64,000 nucleotides of DNA from Streptomyces sp. NBC_00250. Its GTDB lineage: Bacteria; Actinomycetota; Actinomycetes; Streptomycetales; Streptomycetaceae. The translations under genes were made by a program, and so were the position numbers. Shown in pieces: positions 46,402-54,492 of the stretch; the first letter of the stretch is position 1, and each line of letters begins with the position of its first letter. Under the pieces are notes generated by a model that saw nothing but the letters and a program-made list of their open reading frames with translations, made no database searches and was not told the origin of the DNA. The DNA is taken from NCBI RefSeq assembly GCF_036192275.1, contig NZ_CP108088.1:7441501-7505500 (forward strand), read 5' to 3'.

Positions 46402-47538
46402 ATGTCCGTGCACCGGCACGTCGACGACCGGCCCGTCGCACTCGACGAATACCCCGTGCACCAGGCCCCGCTCTCGATGAAGCACCACGTCAGCGGCGAC
46501 CGCAACGCCTACGACCGGTGCATCTTCCATGTCTTCGACCACACCGGCCGCGCCCTGCTCATCGCCGGCCTCGGGGTCTACCCCAACACCGGCGTCGTCG
46601 ACGCCTACGCCACCCTGCGGGTCGGTGACCGGCTGCACGCCGTCCGGGCCTCCGACGCCCTCGGAGACGACCGGATGAACCTCTCCGTCGGGCCGTTCGC
46701 CATCACCGTCGACGAGCCCCTCAAGCGCCTCTCCCTGCGCTGCGCCGCCGACCCCGACGACCCCGAGGGCCTGTCGTACGACCTCACCTGGACCGGCGAC
46801 TTCCCCGCCGTCTGGGAACCCCACCACACCCAGCGCCACGGCGGCCGGCTCACCCTGGAAGGCCGCCGCTTCGTCCAGGCCGGACACTGCGAGGGCACGA
46901 TCAGGGCCGCCGGCCAGGAGTTCGCGGTCACCCCGGGGGAGTGGACCGGCACCCGCGACCGCAGCTGGGGAGTCCGCCCCATCCCCGGCGAGGAGCCCGG
47001 CCGCGCCGCAGAGTTCCGGCCCGAGGGCTTCCACTGGCTCTGGATCCCGATGCGCTTCGAGGACCGCTTCCTCATGGTCATCGCCCAGGAGGACGCCGAC
47101 GGCTACCGCACCCTCAACGAGGCCCTGCTCGTCCGGAACGGCCACCGCGACACCCAACTCGGCTGGCCCCGCACCGAGATCACGTACCGCACGGGAAGCC
47201 GTCACCCCGAACGGGCCGTCGTCCACCTCGCCGATCCGACCGGCAAGCCCCTGGAGATCGGCGTCGAGATCCTCGCCTCCTCCCCGCTGGCCGTCGGCGC
47301 CGGCTATCCGCCCGCCACCGACTGGCAGCACGGCACCTGGCAGGGCCGCGGCTGGACGGACCGGCGCGTGTACGACCTCTCCGACCCCGCCGCCCACCCC
47401 ATGGCGGCCTACGGCGTCACCGACCACGCGGCCCGCTTCACCCTCGACGGCCGTACGGGCTACGGCATCTTCGAGCACGGCTCCTTCGGCCGCCACGACC
47501 CCAGCGGCTTCGCCGACCACACCTCCACCGCCCGCTGA
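46402..47538 (+). CDS. CrtC/AttH-like (hydroxyneurosporene-synthase-fold) protein
   Basis: A 378-residue soluble protein. AGGAGG precedes the ATG. The pattern of two lipocalin-like beta barrels (SGDRNAYDRCIFHVFDHTGR, WTGTRDRSWGVRPIPGEEPG, FHWLWIPMRF) is that of the CrtC/AttH superfamily, which includes carotenoid 1,2-hydratase and kievitone hydratase. A hydratase or lipid-binding role is possible; in actinomycetes it recurs near acyl-CoA dehydrogenases and APH-type kinases, as here. Confidence 0.7.
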   Translation: MSVHRHVDDRPVALDEYPVHQAPLSMKHHVSGDRNAYDRCIFHVFDHTGRALLIAGLGVYPNTGVVDAYATLRVGDRLHAVRASDALGDDRMNLSVGPFAITVDEPLKRLSLRCAADPDDPEGLSYDLTWTGDFPAVWEPHHTQRHGGRLTLEGRRFVQAGHCEGTIRAAGQEFAVTPGEWTGTRDRSWGVRPIPGEEPGRAAEFRPEGFHWLWIPMRFEDRFLMVIAQEDADGYRTLNEALLVRNGHRDTQLGWPRTEITYRTGSRHPERAVVHLADPTGKPLEIGVEILASSPLAVGAGYPPATDWQHGTWQGRGWTDRRVYDLSDPAAHPMAAYGVTDHAARFTLDGRTGYGIFEHGSFGRHDPSGFADHTSTAR

Positions 47539-47638
47539 GGAACCTTCTCCCTCCGCGTCGAGCGGACCGTCGGCTCCCTTCCTCCACGGTCCCGTGCGCC
47601 GAACCCTCCTACGTCAACGGCCCTCCGAGGAGCTCCCC

Positions 47639-48730
47639 TTGACCTCTGCGCCCCGCCCCCGCACCACCACCCGCGACCCCGAGGAGCTGGGGCGCAGGCT
47701 CACCGCCTGGCTCGACCGGCACCTGCCCGGCGCCCGGGTCACCGGCCTCGCCGTGCCCGGCTCCAACGGCATGTCCAGCGAGACCCTGCTCTTCGACCTC
47801 GACCACCCGGACGCCCCGGTACGGGGCTGCGCCCTGCGGCTGGCCGCCGACCCCGCCGCGTACACCGTCTTCCCCGTCTACGACATGGCCCGCCAGCACC
47901 GGGTCATGCACCTGGTCGGCGAGCACACCGACATTCCCGTACCGCGCGTGCTCTGGCTCGAAGAGGACCCCGAGCCACTCGGTGCGCCCTTCTTCGTGAT
48001 GGCCCGCGCCGAGGGCCGCGTCCCGCCGGACGTCATGCCCTACACGTACGAGGGGAACTGGCTGCACGCCGCCACCGACGCCGAACGCGCCCTGCTCGAA
48101 GCCGAATCCGTCTCCGTACTCGCCCGGCTCCACGACCAGTTCCCGGCGAAAGAGGCCGAATTCCTGCTGCCGGACGGTGCGGGGACCCCGCTGCGCCGCC
48201 ATGTCGACGCCCAGCGCGCGTACTACGCATGGGTGGTGGACGGACTCGCGCCCTCACCGCTCATCGAGTCGGCCTTCGACTGGCTGGAGGCGCACTGGCC
48301 GGCCGACGAGGGCCCGGCCGTCCTCGGCTGGGGCGACGCCCGCATCGGGAACATCGTCTACGACGGATTCACCCCCGCCGCCGTCCTCGACTGGGAGATG
48401 GCGGCCTGCGTCCCGCGCGAGGTGGACCTCGGTTGGACGGTCTACCTCCACCGCTTCTTCCAGGACCTGACGGTGAGCTTCGGCCAGCCCGGGCTGCCGG
48501 ACTTCCTGCGGCGCGACGCGATCGAACGGCGCTACGCGGAACTGACCGGACACACCCCGCGCGACATGGAGTTCCACACCCTCTACGCGGCGCTGCGGCA
48601 CGCCATCGTGATGCTCAGGATCGCGTACCGGCAGGCCCACTTCGGCGAGGTCGAGGTGCCCGGGGACCCCGACGGCCTGATCCTGCACCACGCCACGCTC
48701 GCGGCGATGGTGCGGGGAAGCTACTGGTGA
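47639..48730 (+). CDS. APH-type phosphotransferase (ACAD10/FadE36-like)
   Basis: A 363-residue kinase-like protein of the aminoglycoside phosphotransferase superfamily. The TTG at 47639 lies 6 nt after GAGGAG; an in-frame GTG upstream lacks such a site. Kinase-like marks are FFVMARAEGRVPPDVMPY (hinge), VLGWGDARIGNIVYDG (catalytic loop with Asp and Asn) and AAVLDWEMAACVPREVDLGW (metal-binding Asp). The closest family is that of ACAD10/FadE36 kinases, which phosphorylate 4-hydroxyacyl-CoA for breakdown; the nearby acyl-CoA dehydrogenase fits. It is not evidence of antibiotic resistance. Confidence 0.85.
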   Translation: MTSAPRPRTTTRDPEELGRRLTAWLDRHLPGARVTGLAVPGSNGMSSETLLFDLDHPDAPVRGCALRLAADPAAYTVFPVYDMARQHRVMHLVGEHTDIPVPRVLWLEEDPEPLGAPFFVMARAEGRVPPDVMPYTYEGNWLHAATDAERALLEAESVSVLARLHDQFPAKEAEFLLPDGAGTPLRRHVDAQRAYYAWVVDGLAPSPLIESAFDWLEAHWPADEGPAVLGWGDARIGNIVYDGFTPAAVLDWEMAACVPREVDLGWTVYLHRFFQDLTVSFGQPGLPDFLRRDAIERRYAELTGHTPRDMEFHTLYAALRHAIVMLRIAYRQAHFGEVEVPGDPDGLILHHATLAAMVRGSYW

Positions 48731-48797
48731 ACGGAGGGGCCCGGAGGCCCCGCCGGCCATTGACTCGGCGAGCCCGGCCTGATCGGCGGGCCTTTCC

Positions 48798-49166
48798 CTA
48801 GGCCGCGCGCCGCATCTGCGGTACCCGCATCGGACGCGAGCCCGGACCGCCGACGTGCGAGAAGGGCTGCGTGCGCCAGTCGAGGCCCTGGGGAAGCGTC
48901 AGGAGCAACGCGGTGTCCTGCTCCTGGACCTCCAGGGTGTCGTCGGCCGGACGGGCCTCGCTCGCCGACAGGCCCGTACCCGAGCAGACCGTCAGGACGA
49001 AGGGGTTCCACGGCGTCGGGCAGAGCGCGTGCTCCGGCAGCACGTCCTCGTCCGCGAGCAGCGCGATGGGCTGCACGCACTCCGGGCAGATGACCCGGAA
49101 CATCTCAAAGGTGTCGTACGCGTCGAGCTCGTCGGGCGTGTCGACCGAATCAACAGGCTCCTGCAT
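48798..49166 (-). CDS. conserved hypothetical protein with a CPEC motif
   Basis: A 122-residue protein with a partial zinc-knuckle-like segment (FRVICPECVQPIALLADEDV, HALCPTPWNP). The acidic N-terminus and the Cys pattern suggest a small metal-binding protein. It is divergent from the Lrp-type regulator, 225 bp away, and may be its target. Function unknown. Confidence 0.75.
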   Translation of the reverse strand: MQEPVDSVDTPDELDAYDTFEMFRVICPECVQPIALLADEDVLPEHALCPTPWNPFVLTVCSGTGLSASEARPADDTLEVQEQDTALLLTLPQGLDWRTQPFSHVGGPGSRPMRVPQMRRAA

Positions 49167-49391
49167 GGAGAATCTCCCCCTCGGGTGGGTCGGCCGGATC
49201 TGTACGGCCTCGACCACAGCAAGCACTTCCCATGCGGCCGTCCGCATAACCGTGTGGCAGCACCTCAGGGCGGACGCAAACCTGTGGCGTTCGTCACATG
49301 CCCGGCGCAGGTGCCCCGTGATGCCCCATACCGCCTGATAGTGGTCGACCCCGGCGGTGCCGCTCCTCTCCGGGAGCAATAGGGTCACCGC

Positions 49392-49832
49392 ATGGAGGAG
49401 CTGGATCGTCAGATCGTAGAATTGCTCGTCAAGGACGGGCGCATGAGCTACACCGACCTGGGCAAGGCCACCGGCCTGTCCACGTCGGCGGTGCATCAGC
49501 GCGTCCGCCGTCTGGAGCAGCGCGGAGTCATCCGCGGCTACGCGGCCGTGGTCGACCCGGAGGCCGTCGGGCTGCCGCTGACCGCCTTCATCTCGGTCAA
49601 ACCCTTCGACCCCAGTGCCCCCGACGACACCCCCGACCGGCTCGCCGACATCCCGGAGATCGAGGCCTGCCACAGCGTCGCCGGTGACGAGAACTACATC
49701 CTCAAGGTCCGCGTCGCCACCCCCCTGGAGCTGGAGCACCTGCTCAGCCGCATCCGCTCCCAGGCCGGTGTCTCCAGCCGCACCACCGTCGTCCTCTCCA
49801 CCCCGTACGAGGCCAGGCCGCCGCGCATCTGA
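49392..49832 (+). CDS. Lrp/AsnC-family transcriptional regulator
   Basis: A 146-residue regulator: N-terminal winged HTH (LDRQIVELLVKDGRMSYTDL, GKATGLSTSAVHQRVRRLEQ, RGVIRGYAAVVDP) and C-terminal RAM domain (ACHSVAGDENYILKVRVATP), which binds amino acids and drives oligomerisation. A TAGGGT hexamer ends 6 nt before the ATG and no ribosome binding site is visible, so the mRNA may be leaderless. Its targets could include the divergent gene or the downstream amidohydrolase. Confidence 0.92.
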   Translation: MEELDRQIVELLVKDGRMSYTDLGKATGLSTSAVHQRVRRLEQRGVIRGYAAVVDPEAVGLPLTAFISVKPFDPSAPDDTPDRLADIPEIEACHSVAGDENYILKVRVATPLELEHLLSRIRSQAGVSSRTTVVLSTPYEARPPRI

Positions 49833-49911
49833 CCCCCCGGCCCCACGGAACGGGGCCGGCAAGGGGGACCTGCCGGACAAACCGGGTCCGGGCAGGTCCT
49901 AGCCTGGTCGC

Positions 49912-51555
49912 ATGAGTGAGTCCATGCCTCCCGCGTCTCCCGCCGAACACCGCACCGTGCTGCTGCGCGGTGGGGAAGTCCACAGCCCGGCCGATCCCTT
50001 CGCCACCGCCATGGTCGTGGAGCGCGGGCACGTCGCCTGGGTGGGCTCGGAGGGCGCGGCCGACGCCTTCGCCACCGGCGTGGACGAGGTGGTCGACCTG
50101 GAGGGCGCGCTCGTCACCCCGGCGTTCGTCGACGCGCACGTCCACACCACCGCCACCGGGTTCGCCCTCACCGGGCTCGACCTGTCCTCCGCGGCCTCGC
50201 TCGCCGAGGCCGCGGAGCTGATCCGCGCCCACGCCGCCGCCCGCCCCGAGGACCGCATCCTCATCGGCCACGGCTGGGACGCCTCCCGCTGGCCCGAGCG
50301 CCGCCCGCTCGGCCGCGCCGAACTCGACGGACTCACCGGCGGCCGTCCGCTCTACCTGACCCGCATCGACGTCCACTCGGCCGTCGTCACCACCGCCCTC
50401 CTCGACCTCGTCCCGGGCGTCCGCGACCTGGACGGCTTCCACGACGGACAGCAGCCGCTCACCGGCGACGCCCACCACGCCGTGCGCGCCGCCGCCTTCG
50501 GCGCCGTCTCCGCGCGCCAGCGCACGGAGGCGCAGCGCGCCGCCCGGAGCCGCGCCGCTTCCCTCGGCATCGGCACCCTGCACGAGTGCGGCGGCCCGCG
50601 GATCTCCTCCGAGGACGACTTCACCGGGCTCCTGGACCTGGCCCGCGACGAGTCCGGACCCCGGGTCGTCGGCTACTGGGCCGACCTCGACGTCGAGCGG
50701 GCCCGCGCCCTCGGCGCCCTCGGCGCGGCCGGCGACCTGTTCGCCGACGGCTCCCTCGGGTCCCACACGGCCTGCCTCCACGAGCCGTATGCCGACCACG
50801 CCGACGTCGGCCACACGGGAGCCGCCCACCTGGACGCGGCCACCATCGCCCTCCACGTCGTGGCCTGCACCGAGGCGGGCCTCCAGGCCGGCTTCCACGC
50901 CATCGGGGACGCCGCCGTGACCGCCGTCGTCGAAGGCGTCAGGGCCGCCGCCGAGAAGCTCGGCCTGGCCCGCATCCGGGCCGCCCGGCACCGCGTCGAG
51001 CACGTCGAGATGCTCACCCCCGAGACCATCGCCGCCTTCGCCGAGCTCGGCCTCACCGCCTCGGTCCAGCCCGCCTTCGACGCGCTCTGGGGCGGCGAGG
51101 AGGGCATGTACGCCGACCGGCTCGGTGTCGGGCGGGCCCGCACCCTCAACCCGTACGCGGCGCTGCTGCGCGCCGGAGTGCCGCTGGCCTTCGGCTCGGA
51201 CAGCCCGGTGACCCCGCTCGACCCCTGGGGCACCGTCCGGGCCGCCGCCTTCCACCGCACCCCCGAGCACCGGATCTCCGCCCGGGCCGCCTTCACCGCC
51301 CACACGCGGGGCGGCTGGCGGGCGGTGGGCCGGGACGACGCCGGGACGTTGGTGCCCGGCGCCCCCGCCGACTACGCGGTCTGGCGGACCGAGGAACTCG
51401 TCGTCCAGGCGCCCGACGACCGGGTCGCCCGCTGGTCCACCGACCCGCGCTCCGGAACGCCCGGTCTGCCCGATCTGTCCCCCGGTGTCGATCTTCCCGT
51501 CTGTCTGCGGACGGTCGTGCACGGGCAGACGGTGTTCGTACGGCCGAACGAGTGA
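49912..51555 (+). CDS. YtcJ-like amidohydrolase
   Basis: A 547-residue metal-dependent hydrolase of the amidohydrolase superfamily, YtcJ-like. The metal site starts with VDAHVHTTATG, followed by GHGWDASRWPERRPLG, HAIGDAAVTAVVEGV, HRVEHVEML and the final metal Asp in FGSDSPVTPLDPW. These enzymes hydrolyse amide-like bonds of unknown small substrates. TAGCCT lies 6 nt upstream of the ATG with no ribosome binding site, suggesting a leaderless message. Confidence 0.9.
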   Translation: MSESMPPASPAEHRTVLLRGGEVHSPADPFATAMVVERGHVAWVGSEGAADAFATGVDEVVDLEGALVTPAFVDAHVHTTATGFALTGLDLSSAASLAEAAELIRAHAAARPEDRILIGHGWDASRWPERRPLGRAELDGLTGGRPLYLTRIDVHSAVVTTALLDLVPGVRDLDGFHDGQQPLTGDAHHAVRAAAFGAVSARQRTEAQRAARSRAASLGIGTLHECGGPRISSEDDFTGLLDLARDESGPRVVGYWADLDVERARALGALGAAGDLFADGSLGSHTACLHEPYADHADVGHTGAAHLDAATIALHVVACTEAGLQAGFHAIGDAAVTAVVEGVRAAAEKLGLARIRAARHRVEHVEMLTPETIAAFAELGLTASVQPAFDALWGGEEGMYADRLGVGRARTLNPYAALLRAGVPLAFGSDSPVTPLDPWGTVRAAAFHRTPEHRISARAAFTAHTRGGWRAVGRDDAGTLVPGAPADYAVWRTEELVVQAPDDRVARWSTDPRSGTPGLPDLSPGVDLPVCLRTVVHGQTVFVRPNE

Positions 51556-51664
51556 TGTAGGGATATATCCCCCCTGGGACACTCGTTCCGTACGCTTGTC
51601 CCCGACCTGCGGATCTTCCCCTCCGGCCTGGGCTTTTAGGAAGTCTCCGCAGGTCAAGCGGGTG
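51556..51664. promoter_or_regulatory. 12-bp palindrome after the amidohydrolase gene
   Basis: GGGATATATCCC (51560-51571) is a perfect palindrome, unusually AT-centred for this genome, lying 5 bp after the amidohydrolase stop. It could be an operator; too short to be a good terminator. The remainder of this stretch up to the promoter-like element shows nothing distinct. Confidence 0.4.
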
Positions 51665-52081
51665 TTGACAGTCGACAGGCGGGGGCGGGTAGGTTCTCCG
51701 CGTCCACCACAGGACGTCCGACCGGTCCGCACCTCCACGCATTCGCCGAACGCCGCCCGCGCCTCGGCCGCGAGGGGGAAGGTTTCTCCGGCGGAAGGTG
51801 CGACCCGGGTGGGGCCCGGACGTTCAGTAGACAACGGCTCTCGGTCGACCCGCAGCCAGCGGATCCCAGGTCGGACCGAAGGACGTCGGGCCCCGCACCG
51901 CACGTCAACGGCGCCGACCGCCCCTCCGACCGGCCGTGACCCCCCGCCCGACCGGCCGCGCCACCCCGCGAACCGTCCGGTCCGGCCGCCGCGTCAACCC
52001 TTCCAACCGACCCCGCAGCGCCGGAGCACTCCGAGGACCTCGCTATGGTGGGGGCCTGTGTATGTATCCGAAGGGGCAGTA
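51665..52081 (+). promoter_or_regulatory. promoter-like element and long leader before the mannosyltransferase gene
   Basis: TTGACA (51665-51670) and TAGGTT (51690-51695) match the Streptomyces housekeeping promoter well, though the 19-bp spacing is 1-2 bp longer than usual. Transcription from it would give a leader of about 380 nt before the mannosyltransferase start at 52082. No conserved riboswitch or ribosome-bound ORF was recognised in the leader, which is 75% GC or more and rich in CGACCG-type words. A small RNA is possible. Confidence 0.55.
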
Positions 52082-52858
52082 GTGAACGACGGTGGCCAGA
52101 GGCGTTACGGCCCGCTCGGCAAGGCCTTGGTGATCATTCCGACCTACAACGAGGCGGAGAACATCAAGCCGATCGTCGCGCGGGTGCGGGAGGCCGTGCC
52201 CGAGGCGCACGTTCTCGTCGCCGACGACAACAGCCCTGACGGCACGGGCAAGTTCGCGGACGAGATCGCGTCCGAGGACGACCATGTGCACGTCCTGCAC
52301 CGCAAGGGCAAGGAGGGGCTCGGCGCCGCCTACCTCGCCGGCTTCCGGTGGGGCATCGAGCACGGCTACGGCGTCCTCGTCGAGATGGACGCCGACGGCT
52401 CCCACCAGCCCGAGGAGCTTCCGCGGCTGCTCACCGCCCTCAAGGGCGCGGACCTGGTCCTCGGCTCCCGCTGGGTGCCGGGCGGCCGCATCGTGAACTG
52501 GCCGAAGTCCCGCGAGTTCATCTCCCGCGGCGGCAGCCTCTACTCGCGCGTGATGCTCGACGTACCGATCCGCGATGTCACCGGCGGCTACCGGGCCTTC
52601 CGCAAGGAGACCCTGGAGGGCCTGGGCCTGGAGGACGTGGCCTCGGCCGGCTACTGCTTCCAGGTCGACCTGGCCCGCCGCGCCGTCGCCGCCGGCTTCC
52701 ACGTCGTCGAGGTCCCGATCACCTTCGTCGAGCGCGAGATCGGCGACTCGAAGATGAGCCGGAACATCGTCGTCGAGGCGCTGTGGCGGGTCACCGGCTG
52801 GGGTCTCTCCGCGCGCGCGGAGAAGGTCGGCAAGCTGCTCGGCCGCAAGTCTTCCTGA
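52082..52858 (+). CDS. polyprenol-phosphate mannosyltransferase (GT2)
   Basis: A 258-residue glycosyltransferase family 2 enzyme that makes polyprenyl-phosphate mannose from GDP-mannose, the donor for protein O-mannosylation and phage-receptor glycosylation in Streptomyces. Motifs: ALVIIPTYNEAENIKPIVAR, VADDNSPDGTG, VEMDADGSHQPEELPRLL (DxD), and VTGGYRAFRKETL with SAGYCFQVDL. The GTG at 52082 follows AAGGGG; the long upstream open frame is the leader. It is the stand-alone form without the Lnt domain. Confidence 0.92.
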   Translation: MNDGGQRRYGPLGKALVIIPTYNEAENIKPIVARVREAVPEAHVLVADDNSPDGTGKFADEIASEDDHVHVLHRKGKEGLGAAYLAGFRWGIEHGYGVLVEMDADGSHQPEELPRLLTALKGADLVLGSRWVPGGRIVNWPKSREFISRGGSLYSRVMLDVPIRDVTGGYRAFRKETLEGLGLEDVASAGYCFQVDLARRAVAAGFHVVEVPITFVEREIGDSKMSRNIVVEALWRVTGWGLSARAEKVGKLLGRKSS

Positions 52859-52996
52859 CCGGATTCCCCACCCTTTCCCACGGGTTCTCCCGCGGTTTCC
52901 CTTCGGATTCTCCTTCGGTGGCCTGACCCGTCGCCCTCCCGCGTCCTGATCTCTCCTTTACGACGTTCCGGCGGGGGTCCAGGCACACTGGGGACC

Positions 52997-53590
52997 ATGA
53001 CGACCGGCGCAACGCCTCCCCTCGCCCCCAAGCGCTCACGCGCGCGTACGTTCCTTCCGATCGGCGTCGCCGCCTGGCTGGTCCTCGAGATCTGGCTGCT
53101 CACGGTGGTGGCGAACGCGGCGGGCGGACTCACCGTCTTCGCCCTGCTCGTCGGCGGCATCGTGCTCGGTGCCGCCGTCGTCAAGCGGGCGGGCCGGCGT
53201 GCCTTCCGTAACCTCACCTCGACCTTCCAGCAGGCCCAGGCCGCGGCGCAGACGGGCACGATGCCCTCGGCGCCCGAGCGGACCGGCGCGGAGGACCGCA
53301 ACGGCTTCCTGATGCTCGGCGGTCTGCTCCTGATGCTCCCCGGCCTGGTCTCGGACGTCCTCGGCCTGCTGCTGCTGATCCCCCCGGTCCGCTCCCTCCT
53401 CGGGCGGTACGCGGACCGGGCCGCCGAGCGCCGGATGGCCGCCGCACCTCCCGGCAGCCTCCAGGACGCCTTCCAGCAGGCCCGTATCCACCGCCCGGAC
53501 GGCAAGGTCGTGCAGGGTGAGGTCATCCGCGAGGACGCCGCTCAGGGCCCGCGCCGGGCCGACGAGCCCCGCCCGCCCCTGATGTCCTGA
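52997..53590 (+). CDS. fxsA: FxsA-family membrane protein
   Basis: A 197-residue membrane protein of the FxsA family. The N-terminus has two helices (FLPIGVAAWLVLEIWLLTVV, TVFALLVGGIVLGAAVV) and two more follow (FLMLGGLLLMLPGLVSDVLG, LLLLIPPVRSLL); PGLVSDVLGLLLLIPPVR is the family hallmark. E. coli FxsA reduces F-plasmid exclusion of phage T7; the cellular role is otherwise unknown. The C-terminal 50 residues are polar. Confidence 0.9.
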   Translation: MTTGATPPLAPKRSRARTFLPIGVAAWLVLEIWLLTVVANAAGGLTVFALLVGGIVLGAAVVKRAGRRAFRNLTSTFQQAQAAAQTGTMPSAPERTGAEDRNGFLMLGGLLLMLPGLVSDVLGLLLLIPPVRSLLGRYADRAAERRMAAAPPGSLQDAFQQARIHRPDGKVVQGEVIREDAAQGPRRADEPRPPLMS

Positions 53591-53648
53591 TCATTCGCCC
53601 CTGCCCCGCACTGCCCGTGCCCCGCCCCTCCGCACTGAGGGAGCGGGG

Positions 53649-53745
53649 CACGGGTCCGCTGTGACATGGCGGGTCGAGGTGGCGGGCGCGGGTCCGCTGT
53701 GAGGTGGTGGGCCGAGGTGGCGGGCACGGGTCCGCTGTGAGTGAG
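53649..53745. repeat. 38-bp tandem repeat, 2.5 copies
   Basis: CGGGTCCGCT recurs at 53651, 53689 and 53727, each followed by a similar GTGA...GTGG(C/T)GGG(T/C)CGAGGTGGCGGG segment, giving a 38-bp period with about 2.5 copies. It lies in the intergenic region after fxsA. There are no spacers, so it is not CRISPR; replication slippage is the likely source. Confidence 0.8.
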
Positions 53746-53790
53746 GTCGCGGGCGGGTCCTGATCCGCCGTCGGCGAGCGAGCGGGACAC

Positions 53791-53851
53791 GACGAACGCC
53801 GCGGGGCCCGGTACACAGTTCGTGTACCGGGCCCCGCGGCGTCTGTTCGTC
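53791..53851. terminator. bidirectional terminator between fxsA and rbpA
   Basis: A perfect 21-bp stem pairs 53796-53816 with 53822-53842 (core CGCCGCGGGGCCCGGTACAC), loop AGTTC; flanking GACGAA / TTCGTC extends it with a bulge. It separates fxsA (plus) from rbpA (minus) and is a strong terminator for both. Confidence 0.92.
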
Positions 53852-53862
53852 CGATGGGTCCG

Positions 53863-54237
53863 CTAGGCGGACTTGCGGCTGTCGCGCGGATGCACCGCAA
53901 TGTTCATGGCGCCGGAACGCAGGACGGCCAGCCTTTCGGCAAGGACCTCCTCCAGTTCCTCGCGGGTGCGTCGCTCCATGAGCATGTCCCAGTGCGTACG
54001 CGCAGGCTTGCCCTTCTTCTCCTCAGGTCCGTCCCCGTCCACCAGGAGTGCCTGGATTCCGCAGACCTTGCATTCCCACTCCGGCGGAATTTCCGCTTCC
54101 ACCGAGAAGGGCATCTCAAAACGATGGCCCTTCTCGCATGCGTACTCCACGGCCTGGCGCGGGGCCAGATCGATGCCGCGGTCGGTCTCGTAGCTCGTCA
54201 CCACGAGGCGCGTGCCGCGAAGAGCTCGCTCACTCAT
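53863..54237 (-). CDS. rbpA: RNA polymerase-binding protein RbpA
   Basis: A 124-residue actinobacterial transcription factor that binds RNA polymerase and the principal sigma factor and helps open promoters, with a part in rifampicin tolerance. Features are the N-terminal RGTRLVVTSYETDRGIDLAP, the zinc-binding core YACEKGHRF...WECKVCG, the basic linker KKGKPARTHWDM and the sigma-interaction helix MLMERRTREELEEVLAERLA. Length and sequence match the family well. A SigR-type promoter lies upstream. Confidence 0.97.
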   Translation of the reverse strand: MSERALRGTRLVVTSYETDRGIDLAPRQAVEYACEKGHRFEMPFSVEAEIPPEWECKVCGIQALLVDGDGPEEKKGKPARTHWDMLMERRTREELEEVLAERLAVLRSGAMNIAVHPRDSRKSA

Positions 54238-54298
54238 GAATCGTGCCTCCCGGGCTTGTCGCCCACAGGACAGGTGTCGCTGTCGTCGTTATCCGGTC

Positions 54299-54324
54299 AA
54301 CGTCCGGTCGGCGGTAAAGATTCC
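54299..54324 (-). promoter_or_regulatory. SigR-type promoter of rbpA
   Basis: On the minus strand, GGAAT (54324-54320) is followed after exactly 18 bp by GTT (54301-54299), the consensus GGAAT-N18-GTT for the disulfide-stress sigma factor SigR. rbpA is a known SigR target in S. coelicolor. The rest of the 54238-54492 gap shows no gene. Confidence 0.8.
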
Positions 54325-54492
54325 CGTGCCGGGTCATGCGTCGCCCGTCGTGCCGCCCCTTGTTGTACCCACCAGTGCCCGTTTTGTCACATCTGACGGC
54401 AGAAGTGACCCGGTGTCTTCACCAAAGCAGCACGCAGTAACGGTCCGCCTGGCAGGCCAAACGCGTACACTACCGCCCTTTCACTGCCACGT

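Noticed and set aside
47639..48730. Aminoglycoside resistance gene
   Set aside because: The fold is APH-like, but the sequence and neighbours fit the ACAD10/FadE36-type kinases of fatty-acid metabolism, not a drug-modifying enzyme.
53649..53745. Possible CRISPR array
   Set aside because: The repeats are directly tandem with no unique spacers, only about 2.5 copies, and no cas genes are in the window.
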